DNA from: Parvularcula sp038749595
GTDB lineage: Bacteria > Pseudomonadota > Alphaproteobacteria > Caulobacterales > Parvularculaceae
Direction: 5' to 3'
DNA: 64,000 nt
Assembly: GCA_038749595.1 (NCBI GenBank)
Contig: JBCDHW010000014.1
Coordinates: forward strand, 1 to 64,000
Below are positions 56,263 to 64,000 of this stretch, piece by piece. The first letter of the stretch is position 1. Each line of letters opens with the position of its first letter. A program made the translations under genes and the position numbers. Below the pieces are notes generated by a model, which saw only the letters and a list, made by a program, of their open reading frames with translations, did not search any database and was not told the DNA's origin.

Positions 56263-56897
56263 CCTTCATCACGTTCGAAGGTCCCGAAGGCGCCGGAAAA
56301 AGCACACAGATCAAGCGCCTTCGTGAACGGCTGGTCGACGCTGGGCATAACGTGACGCTGACCCGCGAGCCCGGCGGCGCACCCGAGGCCGAAGCCTTGC
56401 GCGGCCTGCTGCTCGATCCGGAAAAGACGTGGTCGCCGCTCGCCGAAGCCCTCCTCATGAATGCCGCGCGCGACGCCCATTGGCACGCGACCATCGCCCC
56501 GGCGTTGGCGGCCGGTGAGGTGGTCCTCTGCGACCGGTTCTTCGATTCGACCCGCGCTTATCAGCACAGCGTGGACGCCCAGACGTTGCACACCATTCAC
56601 AAGTCCGTGGTCCCCCGCCTCCCTGACCTGACGCTGCTCTTCGATCTGCCGGTCTCCGTTGGGCTTGAGCGTGCATCCGCGCGCGGCGCAGCGGATCGGT
56701 TTGAAAACAAAGGCTTAGATTATCACGAACGCGTGCGCGCGACATTTCTGGCGATCGCAGAGGGCGAAACCGAGCGCTTTGTGATCGTCGATGCGGCCGA
56801 GTCTGTCGATCGCGTCACCGGTGCGGTCGTGAAGGCGGTTCACGAGCGCCTGCCGCGCCTGCTAGGCGCTCCCCATGGATCAGATCCCGCCCCCTGA
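56259..56897 (+). CDS. tmk: Thymidylate kinase
   Basis: The 212-residue protein has P-loop FEGPEGAGKSTQIKRL at residues 5-20, the DRFFDST motif near 92 and the RFENKGLDYHERVRATF lid region near 150. It phosphorylates dTMP to dTDP. The GTG start overlaps dacA, and the 3' end overlaps holB by 23 bases. Confidence 0.96.
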   Translation: MTFITFEGPEGAGKSTQIKRLRERLVDAGHNVTLTREPGGAPEAEALRGLLLDPEKTWSPLAEALLMNAARDAHWHATIAPALAAGEVVLCDRFFDSTRAYQHSVDAQTLHTIHKSVVPRLPDLTLLFDLPVSVGLERASARGAADRFENKGLDYHERVRATFLAIAEGETERFVIVDAAESVDRVTGAVVKAVHERLPRLLGAPHGSDPAP

Positions 56898-57846
56898 AGC
56901 TGCTGCCGACGTTCTGCTCGCGCCCACCAGCCGCTGTGATGTGGAGACCCTCCTCGCGCGCGGAGCGCTGGAGGGCGGGTTCATCATTTCTGGGCCGCGG
57001 GGGCAGGGGAAGGCGACACTCGCTTACCAGCTCGCCGCGACGCACCTCTCGGGCGGAGATCGGCTGGGCGCGATCGATCCCAAGGTCCGCAGCCTGATGG
57101 CGGCGGGAAGCCACCCGGACATTCTCACCCTTCAGCGCACGGAGAATGAGAAAACCGGCAAACTGCGCCAAGAAATCGACGTCGACGCGGTCCGGCACGT
57201 GATCGGCCGCTTACAGACCACGTCGACCAATGGCCGGAGGGTCGTGATCGTCGACCTTGCGGACGATCTCGGGCGTTCGGCGGCCAACAGCCTCCTCAAA
57301 ATGCTCGAAGAACCCCCGAAAGGCACCTGCCTGCTGCTCTTGAGCTTAGCGCCGTCCCGTTTGCTCCCGACACTGATCAGCCGGTGTCGCCGGATCCCTT
57401 TGCGGCCTGTCGACGATGCGGACATCGCCGCGTGGCTCAAGGACCAAACTGATCTCGCGCCGACCGACGTTGAACGCTTTGTGGGTGATGCCTGCGGCGC
57501 CCCCGGCCAAGCGCTTCGGCTAGCAGTCGGTGAGGGACGCGGCGCGTTGGATCTGGCCGACGCTTACCTCACCAGCGTCAAGGGCGGCGGCGACATCCTC
57601 GCGGCAAGCAAGCCCTTCGCGTTGAAGGCCAACGAAGCCGTCGCGGACGAAGCCGTTGCGCTGGTTCTCGCCCGCCTGGCACGGCAGGTCACCGACAGTG
57701 CGGGCGGGACCGATGGGCCAGCGGCGCTCCGTGCCTACGATGCAGCACGGCGCGTCTTCGCCGAAGCCGGCACAGCGGACCGCAGCCAAACCGCCTGGAT
57801 GGCTGGCCTCGCGGCGCGCCAAGCCCTGCGGAGGACGTCCGCCTGA
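56875..57846 (+). CDS. holB: DNA polymerase III subunit delta'
   Basis: The 323-residue protein has GPRGQGKATLAYQLA near residue 40. This is a P-loop with Ala instead of Ser/Thr after the Lys, common in delta' subunits of this class. The SRC (arginine finger) sequence LISRCRRIPLRPV is near 165, and SAANSLLKMLEEPP is upstream of it. The zinc-binding four-Cys module is missing. It belongs to the clamp loader. tmk and holB are usual partners, so both the order and the sequence agree. Confidence 0.92.
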   Translation: MDQIPPPEAAADVLLAPTSRCDVETLLARGALEGGFIISGPRGQGKATLAYQLAATHLSGGDRLGAIDPKVRSLMAAGSHPDILTLQRTENEKTGKLRQEIDVDAVRHVIGRLQTTSTNGRRVVIVDLADDLGRSAANSLLKMLEEPPKGTCLLLLSLAPSRLLPTLISRCRRIPLRPVDDADIAAWLKDQTDLAPTDVERFVGDACGAPGQALRLAVGEGRGALDLADAYLTSVKGGGDILAASKPFALKANEAVADEAVALVLARLARQVTDSAGGTDGPAALRAYDAARRVFAEAGTADRSQTAWMAGLAARQALRRTSA

Positions 57847-58625
57847 TGTTTGTCGACAGCCACGTCAACCTGCATGGCGATCAGTATACAGAGGACCGCG
57901 CCGAAGTCCTTGACAGGGCACGCGACGCAGGTGTCCGCGCTATGCTGATGATTTCCGACCGCCTCGAAAGCACTGACGCCATCCGTGAGGTGACGGCTCT
58001 ATCTCCCTATTTTTCGCGCACGGTAGGCGTCCACCCGCACCACGCGAAAGACTTCGCCGACCTCTCGGCAGACCACCTGATCGCTCTTGCAGAAGCGGCG
58101 GATGTCGCAGGAATTGGCGAGTGCGGCCTGGATTACCACTACGAATACTCCCCGCGATCACTGCAAAGCGCTGTTTTCTCGGCACACATCCGCGCGAGCC
58201 AAGCAACAGGCCTTCCCCTCGTCGTCCACACGCGCGAAGCCGACGACGACATGCGCGTGATGTTGCAAGAGGCGTATGCGGAGCAACCGTTCCCGCTCTT
58301 GCTGCACTGCTACACCTCCGGCCAAGCCCTTATGGAAGCAGGGCTAGAAATGGGCGGGTACGTCGCGTTCTCAGGGATCATCACCTTCAAACGGGCCGAT
58401 GACGTGCGCGAACGCGCGGCGTCAGTGCCCCTCGACAGGCTGCTGATTGAGACAGACTGCCCCTATCTCGCGCCGGTCCCGCATCGTGGCCGTCGCAACG
58501 AGCCCGCGTTTGTGCCCCTCGTCGCCGAGAAACTCGCTGAAATCAAAGGGGAAACCTTACGCGTTATCGAAGAGGCGACCACGGAGAATTACTTCCGTCT
58601 GTTCAGCAAGGCAAAGCGGCCGTGA
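57846..58625 (+). CDS. tatD: TatD-family metal-dependent hydrolase with HxN variant
   Basis: The 259-residue TIM-barrel starts MFVDSHVNLHG, where the second His of the usual H-x-H is Asn. The other metal ligands remain: GIGECGLDYHY (Glu), VVHTRE (His), LLHCYTSG (His) and ETDCPYLAP (Asp). TatD proteins are DNases/exonucleases. It directly follows holB (one-base overlap) and precedes the metallo-beta-lactamase-fold gene with a four-base overlap. Confidence 0.9.
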   Translation: MFVDSHVNLHGDQYTEDRAEVLDRARDAGVRAMLMISDRLESTDAIREVTALSPYFSRTVGVHPHHAKDFADLSADHLIALAEAADVAGIGECGLDYHYEYSPRSLQSAVFSAHIRASQATGLPLVVHTREADDDMRVMLQEAYAEQPFPLLLHCYTSGQALMEAGLEMGGYVAFSGIITFKRADDVRERAASVPLDRLLIETDCPYLAPVPHRGRRNEPAFVPLVAEKLAEIKGETLRVIEEATTENYFRLFSKAKRP

Positions 58626-59455
58626 AGCTCCGCGCGATCATTCTCGGCTGCGGCAGCTCAGGCGGTGTACCCCGTATCGGCGGCGAGGACGGCCGGGGTG
58701 ACTGGGGGGTATGCGACCCCAATGAACCTAAGAACCGGCGCTCGCGGTGCTCCATCGTCGTTCAGCGTGCTGACGGGGAAGGGCGCTTTGAAGGAAGGCT
58801 CACCACACTGCTCATCGATACGTCGCCGGATATGCGCCAGCAACTCATCGATAACGCGATCCCGACGGTCGATGCGGTGGTCATCACCCACGACCACGCC
58901 GACCAAACCCACGGCATTGATGATCTGCGGGTTGTCGCGCTCCAAAACATGCAGCGTGTGCCAGTTTACCTTTCTCCGCACACGGCGCCCGTGCTGCCGG
59001 AGCGGTTTGCTTATTGTTTTGAGCAACTTGCCGGAAGCGCCTACCCCGCAGTACTCGAGCGCCATGATCTGCCCGCTGACGGAACGCCGTTCGAAGTCGA
59101 TGGCCCCACCGGACCAATCCCGATCATTCCGTTCCTCCAGAAGCATGGCCGCGTCCCCTCGCACGGGTTCCGCTGTGGGCCGATCGTCTACTCAAGCGAC
59201 CTCGATGATCTGTACCCAGAGAGCTGGCCAATCGTTCACGACGCCGACGTCTGGATCATCGATGCGCTTCAGCTCAAACCCCACGGCAGCCACCTGCACC
59301 TTGAGAAAGCGCTGCATTTTCTCGAGCAGGCAGGCGCGAAGAGGGGCGTGCTGACCAATATGCACGTCACGATGGACTATGCCGACGTCGCCGCGACAAC
59401 ACCCGAGCACGTTGTCCCCGCATATGACGGCATGATCATCGAGGCCGCCGATTAA
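58622..59455 (+). CDS. MBL-fold metallohydrolase (PhnP-like)
   Basis: The 277-residue protein begins LRAIILGCGSSGGVPRIGG and has RCSIVV. The metal-binding ITHDHADQTHGIDDL motif is near residue 92, with further ligands (SSDL near 188 and LTNMHVTMDY near 243). It resembles phosphodiesterases of the PhnP group, which follow tatD in many Alphaproteobacteria. Substrate is not known. The GTG start overlaps the tatD end. Confidence 0.9.
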   Translation: MKLRAIILGCGSSGGVPRIGGEDGRGDWGVCDPNEPKNRRSRCSIVVQRADGEGRFEGRLTTLLIDTSPDMRQQLIDNAIPTVDAVVITHDHADQTHGIDDLRVVALQNMQRVPVYLSPHTAPVLPERFAYCFEQLAGSAYPAVLERHDLPADGTPFEVDGPTGPIPIIPFLQKHGRVPSHGFRCGPIVYSSDLDDLYPESWPIVHDADVWIIDALQLKPHGSHLHLEKALHFLEQAGAKRGVLTNMHVTMDYADVAATTPEHVVPAYDGMIIEAAD

Positions 59456-59523
59456 CACATCATCAGCCATGTTGGCGCGAACTTTGCAGGCCTTTTTCTT
59501 GTGATTGGGAAGGGTCTAGTTCT

Positions 59524-60036
59524 ATGCGTCTTTCGTTTTCCGCAGCGGTAGCGGCGTTTACGCTTTTGGGTTCGGCACATGCGGCCATCATCAACCTCGA
59601 CTCCCGCGATGCGAACAACGGCGTTACCCTGACTCTCAACGCTGGTACCTACAAAGCAAGCTTCGTGGACGGACAGTTCTCCAGCTGGAACGCATGGGGC
59701 GAAACCGTCACGTCCGGATGCGACAGCAACGGCGCAAATTGTGGCCGCGGATGGCTGACGAACACGCAAGTTTCCAGCGTCGAACTCGGAACATTTCTGT
59801 TTGGCAACAACGGCCGGTTCGCGACCTCCGCCGCAGCCTTTGCCGCGGCTCAGCCGTTGGTCTTTACACTCACCCAGACCCAGCAAGTCGTCTTCCGCAT
59901 TGCTGATAGTCGTTACAATGACAATTTCGGCGGCATCTCCCTCGACGTCCGCGAAGCCGCCGTTCCTGTACCCGCGGCATTCGCACTGTTCGCCTGCGGC
60001 GCTGCCGGGTACACGGCTTTCCGCCGCCGCCGCTAA
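59524..60036 (+). CDS. Exported protein with C-terminal VPVPAA sorting signal (3)
   Basis: The 170-residue protein has a signal peptide (MRLSFSAAVAAFTLLGSAHA). Its domain is rich in Asn, Thr and Ser, with a two-Cys loop (SGCDSNGANCGRGW) and QVVFRIADSRYNDNFGGISLDV near the end. The C-terminus VPVPAAFALFACGAAGYTAFRRRR is a textbook PEP-CTERM-like tail. It shares architecture with the proteins at 25773 and 29683. Confidence 0.82.
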   Translation: MRLSFSAAVAAFTLLGSAHAAIINLDSRDANNGVTLTLNAGTYKASFVDGQFSSWNAWGETVTSGCDSNGANCGRGWLTNTQVSSVELGTFLFGNNGRFATSAAAFAAAQPLVFTLTQTQQVVFRIADSRYNDNFGGISLDVREAAVPVPAAFALFACGAAGYTAFRRRR

Positions 60037-60243
60037 AGCGGGAGGCCGGGTGTCAGCAGCACCCTTCGAGGGATTGAAATAATTTGCGACAAGATGAATT
60101 GTGCGCAAGGCCGGTGAAGGAGCGGTGGATTCAAATCTCAACTGCGGAACTTGGGGCGTCTACGAGGCTTTACAGTCGAGCACTAAAGGAAATCCGCTTT
60201 CGTGTGGTACGTGGAGATATAGCGACACCGGCTGCCTCGACCG

Positions 60244-60609
60244 ATGACCAACCATATCGTCCAAGATCATGACGAGCGCCCTGTCCCTAAGGCTTGGCGT
60301 GAAGTTCTTAAGCGGATTGCAGACGCTTTTGTCTTAGGCAACATGCCAGGCGCGTCTAATATTCGCCCGGTTGATGACGAGACTGCCGCGATCAACGCAG
60401 CCAACATCGCGGATTATCCCGATCCGATTGGCCCTTTGTGCGCAGCGTCGTGGACGGCATCGATCTGCGGGCGCTTCGGAGACCACTGGGAGGTTCTCGT
60501 GGATCTTTCGACCGTAAGCGGAGAAACGAGTGACCTTGTCCTGCATGTCCGCGTTTTCGACGTTGCCGGTCGCACTATGTTCGAGCCAGGCCTCATCTTC
60601 GTCCCCTGA
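60244..60609 (+). CDS. Conserved-looking soluble protein, unknown function
   Basis: The 121-residue protein has a helical start (PKAWREVLKRIADAFVLGN), then an alpha/beta body with WTASICGRFGDHWEVLVDLSTVSGETSDLVLHVRV. The final DLxT..SDLVL...V blocks suggest a compact fold. I have seen this pattern in small uncharacterised bacterial proteins but cannot name it safely. It has no signal peptide. The gene stands alone. Confidence 0.6.
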   Translation: MTNHIVQDHDERPVPKAWREVLKRIADAFVLGNMPGASNIRPVDDETAAINAANIADYPDPIGPLCAASWTASICGRFGDHWEVLVDLSTVSGETSDLVLHVRVFDVAGRTMFEPGLIFVP

Positions 60610-60728
60610 TAACATCGGCAGAGGAGCACACGGATCCTCAGCAGGCGTTGCGCCCTGGCTCCATCTCTAGAGAAAACACAAGACGATTGGCGTAGACGAC
60701 AGCCCACGGCAGCGGTAAGCGACGCGCC

Positions 60729-61079
60729 ATGTCTGAACGTGATACGCTTTATCTCCTGCCGCCGGGGTTTATCGACCAGGGTCGGCGGGAGTTTTGTCCA
60801 GAGTGCGCTGAAATATGGGGCCTTTTGGCCTATTACCCGGCGCTGCGGGAAAGCGTTGATATCGTCTACGAGCCGATTGCTCACCCGCGGCCAGCGCTGG
60901 TGGCGCGGCTTGGCGAGGGGGAGTGGAACTGCCCGACGCTGATCCTGGCGCCGTCGTCACCGCAGTTTGAGAACGCCCCGGCGGAGATCGCGAACGGCCT
61001 CGCCCTCTTCGGCAGTGCACAGAGCATCGGGCGGTACTATGCCGAGCGGTTCGGCACCGCCTTTCCCCGCGGAAGCTAG
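60729..61079 (+). CDS. DUF3088-family thioredoxin-like protein
   Basis: The 116-residue protein reads RDTLYLLPPGFIDQG, then EFCPECAEIWGLLAYYPALRESVDIVYEPIAHPRPALVARLGEG, the DUF3088 pattern. The CPEC motif (near residues 23-26) sits where a thioredoxin-like redox site would be. Function is unknown. It is transcribed on the plus strand toward the convergent small membrane protein gene. Confidence 0.8.
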   Translation: MSERDTLYLLPPGFIDQGRREFCPECAEIWGLLAYYPALRESVDIVYEPIAHPRPALVARLGEGEWNCPTLILAPSSPQFENAPAEIANGLALFGSAQSIGRYYAERFGTAFPRGS

Positions 61080-61086
61080 CGCGCCC

Positions 61087-61221
61087 TCACCCCTCGTCGC
61101 CTTGCGCCGGTTCGCCCGGGTCGTTTGGCGAGCGGCGCTTTTTCGCGCCGCCCAGGCGGTCCACCGTCAACCCGACTAAGGCGAGGATGGCCATGATCAC
61201 AAAAAGGGATACGGGAACCAC
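61087..61221 (-). CDS. Small membrane protein (44 residues) coupled to the AIM24 gene
   Basis: It starts GTG at 61221, three bases after the AIM24 TAA. It has one membrane helix (VVPVSLFVIMAILALVGLTV), followed by a charged, Pro-rich tail (GAKKRRSPNDPGEPAQGDEG). The immediate restart after the upstream stop suggests coupled translation. No family is recognised. Confidence 0.5.
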   Translation of the reverse strand: MVPVSLFVIMAILALVGLTVDRLGGAKKRRSPNDPGEPAQGDEG

Positions 61222-61224
61222 GGA

Positions 61225-62010
61225 TTAATCGCCGCGGAGTAAATCGCCCACCGGTCCGAGTACAGAGCTTTCGCCCTGGCCATTGAACCCGGCATTGGCG
61301 AGCACCCGTCCTGCGAGCCGTGAGAACGGCAGGCTCTGCAGCCAAACCTTTCCCGGTCCGCGAAGGGTGGCAAAGAACAGCCCCTCACCGCCGAACAAAA
61401 CGCTCTTCACGCCGCCCGCGAGCTTGATGTCGTAGTCCACCGTCGGCTCTAGCGCCGCGAGGCAGCCGGTATCAACGTGCAGCTCTTCGCCCGGCGCTAA
61501 CGTCCGTTCACGGATGGCGCCGCCGAAGTGGACGAACACCATGCCGTCGCCTTCGAGGCTCTGCATGATAAAACCCTCACCGCCGAAGAGGCCGGCACCA
61601 ATTTTCTTCCGAAAATCGATGCCAATCTGCACGCCCTTCGCCGCGGCCAGGAAGCTGTCTTTCTGACAGACCAGCTTGCCGCCAAACTGGTCGAGATCGA
61701 GGGCCAGGATCGACCCAGGATAGGGCGCGCCAAAGGCGACCCGCGCTTTGCCTTTTCCGTGGTGGGTGAAGACGGTGGTGAACAGGCTCTCGCCGGTGAG
61801 GAGGCGCTTTCCTGCCCCCAGAAGTCCGCCAAGAACGCCGCCGGTCTGCGCACTGCCATCGCCAAAAACCGTCGTCATGTCAATCGCGGCGTCTTTGTAC
61901 ATCATCGCGCCCGCCTCAGCGACGGCGCTCTCGCCGGGGTCGAGCTCGACCTCAACGTATTGCATCTCTTCGCCAAAAATCTCGTAGTCGACTTCGTCGG
62001 CAGCAGCCAT
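61225..62010 (-). CDS. AIM24-family (TIGR00266) protein
   Basis: The start at 62010, with AGAAGAGGG upstream, gives MAAADEVDYEIFGEEMQYVEVELDPGE; a longer frame to 62085 was rejected. The 261-residue protein is built of beta-strands with repeats typical of the family: FGGEGFIMQSLEGDGMVFVHFGG and FGGEGLFFATLRGPGKVWLQSLPF. Members form beta-barrel-like trimers and have no settled bacterial role; the name comes from a yeast mitochondrial protein. Confidence 0.92.
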   Translation of the reverse strand: MAAADEVDYEIFGEEMQYVEVELDPGESAVAEAGAMMYKDAAIDMTTVFGDGSAQTGGVLGGLLGAGKRLLTGESLFTTVFTHHGKGKARVAFGAPYPGSILALDLDQFGGKLVCQKDSFLAAAKGVQIGIDFRKKIGAGLFGGEGFIMQSLEGDGMVFVHFGGAIRERTLAPGEELHVDTGCLAALEPTVDYDIKLAGGVKSVLFGGEGLFFATLRGPGKVWLQSLPFSRLAGRVLANAGFNGQGESSVLGPVGDLLRGD

Positions 62011-62123
62011 CGGCAGATCCCTCTTCTGATAAGCCCACAAGTAGGTATGCCCGTAGCCACGCGCCAGTCTCAGCGCGCACTTCATCGGACCTAGTGTGCT
62101 GGTCCCCCGCGGCGCGCCACCGA

Positions 62124-62882
62124 TCAGTCCTCGTCGGCTTCCAGCGTCGCGCGCGGTGGCCGGGCGCCGCCGAAGTCGATGCCGAACAGGTGCTCAAGCG
62201 AGGTCCGGGGCAGCGTCTCTTTCACTGGATCGTGGATCGTCAGGTTGACCGCCTTGAGGATGACGCGCTCGACCTTGGTGCCGGTACCGTCTTCGCTGGG
62301 CACGACGTCAAAATCGAGGACATTGATCCCGCATAGGTCCTGCTCAAAGTGGCTGAGGGCCCCAAGCCCGCCGCCGGTGAGGTGCGCCAGGAGGATCCGG
62401 TTGACCCCCTCGTGAGCCACGAGGATAGCCGTGCGCCAGGCGTAGCCGTGGAGGATCGTCTCTAGGCCATCAACGATCCGCCGTTCCGCATCAGCAAAGA
62501 GCTCGCCGCCCGGCAGAAACGACGCCCCTTCGGCATCCGCATCGTCGAACGAGAACGCCAGCCAGGCCGCTAGCTCCGTCGGCGTCTTCGCCTCCACCCG
62601 GCCGCCGCGCAGTTCGGCCAGTTGGCCGATCGCTTCAACGGGCACGTCTGACCGTTCGTCGCCTAGAACGAGGCGCAGGGTTTGCTCCGTCCGCGGCAGT
62701 CCTGAGTAGAAACCATGATCGAACGCTACGCCGGCCAGTGCAGCGCCGGCCCGTTGCGCTTGGCCTCGGCCATCTTCGGTCAGCGGAACCTGGGTGAAGT
62801 CTGTGATCCCCGGGGCGAAATAGTCCACATGCCCGTGGCGCAGCAGGTACAGGCGTCGTCGTCCGGTTGTCGATCGCATCAT
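62124..62882 (-). CDS. Histidine phosphatase superfamily protein
   Basis: The 252-residue protein has the catalytic LLRHGHVDY near residue 14 (Arg-His-Gly). YSGLPRTEQT follows near 59, and AILVAHEGVNRILLAHL near 152 holds the second His. It belongs to the phosphoglycerate mutase-like fold. The tail of about 70 residues after the core is longer than usual, with FDVVPSEDGTGTKVERVILKAVNLTIHD. Substrate unknown. It is divergent from the partial gene at the window end. Confidence 0.88.
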   Translation of the reverse strand: MMRSTTGRRRLYLLRHGHVDYFAPGITDFTQVPLTEDGRGQAQRAGAALAGVAFDHGFYSGLPRTEQTLRLVLGDERSDVPVEAIGQLAELRGGRVEAKTPTELAAWLAFSFDDADAEGASFLPGGELFADAERRIVDGLETILHGYAWRTAILVAHEGVNRILLAHLTGGGLGALSHFEQDLCGINVLDFDVVPSEDGTGTKVERVILKAVNLTIHDPVKETLPRTSLEHLFGIDFGGARPPRATLEADED

Positions 62883-63041
62883 GGTTTCTCCTGCCCCGCC
62901 GGATCTTCATCATTGTCTTTCCAGCGATTGCCCCGTTCGCGCCAGTGCCTTAGGGTCTCCGTTACGGGCGGGGTGGTGTGCGCGCAAACGCAAGGTGCGC
63001 TGCGCTTTTCCCCGAGGATGGGCGCTGGGAGAAGCGAAATC

Positions 63042-64000
63042 GTGCAAGGCCGCGACGTTTTAGCGATCACGTTTGTGGGGTTGGCGTTGGCCTATGGGTT
63101 GGGCTTCGCCATCTCCGTGCGTGTCGACCCCAACGCGTCGTGGAGCCGGTTTGAGGCGCTCGAAGACGGCGAGCATTTCGGCCGCGCTGTCGGCTATGGC
63201 GACCGGTCGATGCGCATGTGGGAAACGAGCGAAGATGCTCCCGAAGACCTCAACACCCGCCGTTTGTCCGTTGCCGATGCCCATTACGAAGACGGTGACC
63301 CCCGTGTCGCCGTCACCAACTATGTTGACGCGCTCAACGACAAATCTGCCGTCCTTTTGAGCGACGATCGGCGCGTCACCATCAATTGGCGCATCGCTGA
63401 GCTCGACCTTAGCCTCGGCCGCGTGCGCCGCCCGGCCTTGATCGCCGCGCGCTTCTTGGAACGCGCAGGCGACGCCGGTGCGGGCGACGGTGCTGGCGAT
63501 GGTGACGGGGACGCCAGCGGCCAGGCCGATCAGTTCACCGCCCTTGTGGACGCGATGCGTCCGATGTTCGTCGATGTCCTGCCCTCGGACGGGTCCGGCG
63601 CCAAAGTGGACGCAGAGCCTGCCGCAATCCTCGAAGCTGCCGAGGCGATGACATCGGTGGGCGGCTATTACGCCCTAGCCGCCGATGGCGCCTACGCAGC
63701 CGTTGGCCTGTTGGCTGCGGCCCACGAGCTTCGTGAAGAACAGCTCGGCCCCGATCACGAAGACACGGTGCAAACCGCCCTCCTCCTGGCCCCCGTCTAC
63801 GAACGGATCGACAGGCTCGCCGACGCCGAAAACCTTTACGAACAGGTCTTCCAAGCCCAAGAGCGCGCGAAGGGCTCGAACAATCCTGAGCTCAGTCTCT
63901 ACATCCGCCTCCTCTCCGGCATCTACGAGAAGCAAGGCCGTTTGACCGAGGCCGAGGCGCTCAACCGCCACATGCGCCAGATCTTCCGCGATGCGTTTGG
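63042..64000 (+). CDS. Membrane-anchored TPR-like protein (partial, cut by window end)
   Basis: A frame from GTG 63042 (GGGAG 10 bases upstream; ATG 63018 is an alternative) stays open to the last base. About 319 residues are visible. An N-terminal helix (about 6-24: VLAITFVGLALAYGLGFAIS) precedes a periplasmic part. A Gly/Asp-rich linker (about 148-164) is followed by helical pairs with TPR spacing, such as LAPVYERIDRLADAENLYEQVFQAQERA and LLSGIYEKQGRLTEAEALNRHMRQIF. No stop or C-terminus is present in the window, so the total length is unknown. Confidence 0.7.
   Translation, partial: MQGRDVLAITFVGLALAYGLGFAISVRVDPNASWSRFEALEDGEHFGRAVGYGDRSMRMWETSEDAPEDLNTRRLSVADAHYEDGDPRVAVTNYVDALNDKSAVLLSDDRRVTINWRIAELDLSLGRVRRPALIAARFLERAGDAGAGDGAGDGDGDASGQADQFTALVDAMRPMFVDVLPSDGSGAKVDAEPAAILEAAEAMTSVGGYYALAADGAYAAVGLLAAAHELREEQLGPDHEDTVQTALLLAPVYERIDRLADAENLYEQVFQAQERAKGSNNPELSLYIRLLSGIYEKQGRLTEAEALNRHMRQIFRDAF

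Noticed and set aside
60130..60160. tRNA-like T-arm text (GGATTCAAATCTC) between 60037 and 60243
   Set aside because: No matching acceptor stem, anticodon arm or D-arm could be folded around it.
60084..60272. Possible 62-residue protein overlapping the gene at 60244
   Set aside because: Random-looking composition, no good ribosome-binding site, and overlap with a better gene.

Overview
The window is a dense, GC-rich piece of an alphaproteobacterial chromosome. Proteins resemble those of the Caulobacterales/Parvularculales/Hyphomonadaceae side of the class. Pointers are a SciP-type cell-cycle regulator beside an FlhF-like GTPase, the order rplQ ... degQ-rarA, an rlpA-dacA-tmk-holB-tatD-MBL cluster, and several exported proteins ending in a VPxPAA/PEP-CTERM-like sorting signal. 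No tRNA, rRNA, CRISPR array or intact insertion sequence was found. No gap between genes exceeds about 250 bases.

Bases 1 to about 1770 do not belong with the rest. They are visibly more AT-rich and carry a small XRE repressor with an overlapping small partner gene on the minus strand, plus the front of a phage capsid-like protein. That protein runs in frame into ribosomal protein S3 near 1771, with about 37 residues of S3 missing and no upstream S10-operon genes. A chimeric contig end is the simplest reading; a real integration is less likely.

1771-12763 is the spc/alpha ribosomal operon: rpsC', rplP, rpmC, rpsQ, rplN, rplX, rplE, rpsN, rpsH, rplF, rplR, rpsE, rpmD, rplO, secY, adk, rpsM, rpsK, rpoA, rplQ. 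It has two irregularities: an inverted pair of palindromic repeat units between rpmD and rplO, and an extra two-helix membrane protein between rplO and secY. 12873-17510 (minus) is a four-gene cassette of a GT4 and a GT2 glycosyltransferase with two Gfo/Idh/MocA oxidoreductases. 17641-25763 carries degQ, rarA, a small membrane protein, a Tat-exported DUF917 protein, a 44-residue membrane protein, a periplasmic protein of unknown role, xerD and accA.

25773-33380 has two sorting-signal proteins, an SUV3-like helicase, an alpha/beta hydrolase, an FlhF-like GTPase and SciP. 33660-38837 has a serine hydrolase, aspS, an NTF2-like protein, a 54-residue Cys protein and a CcmG-like thioredoxin. 38993-40206 is a compact operon of three small membrane proteins and a YbjQ protein. 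40280-46203 has a six-Cys secreted peptide, a CDP-alcohol phosphatidyltransferase with a YcxB-like partner, phosphomannomutase and PBP1a. 46227-49598 is a gamma-glutamyltransferase flanked by two diverged paralogues of unknown function. 49674-59455 has a SulP transporter, prfB with its +1 frameshift, two tiny membrane proteins, an RNA methyltransferase and the envelope/replication cluster. The remainder holds a third sorting-signal protein, small uncharacterised proteins, an AIM24 protein with a coupled 44-residue membrane protein, a histidine phosphatase, and a TPR-like protein cut by the window end.

Most of the content is housekeeping: translation, protein export, cell wall and replication. 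The less explained parts are the small membrane proteins coupled to known genes, the ggt-flanking paralogues, the YbjQ operon and the exported sorting-signal proteins.
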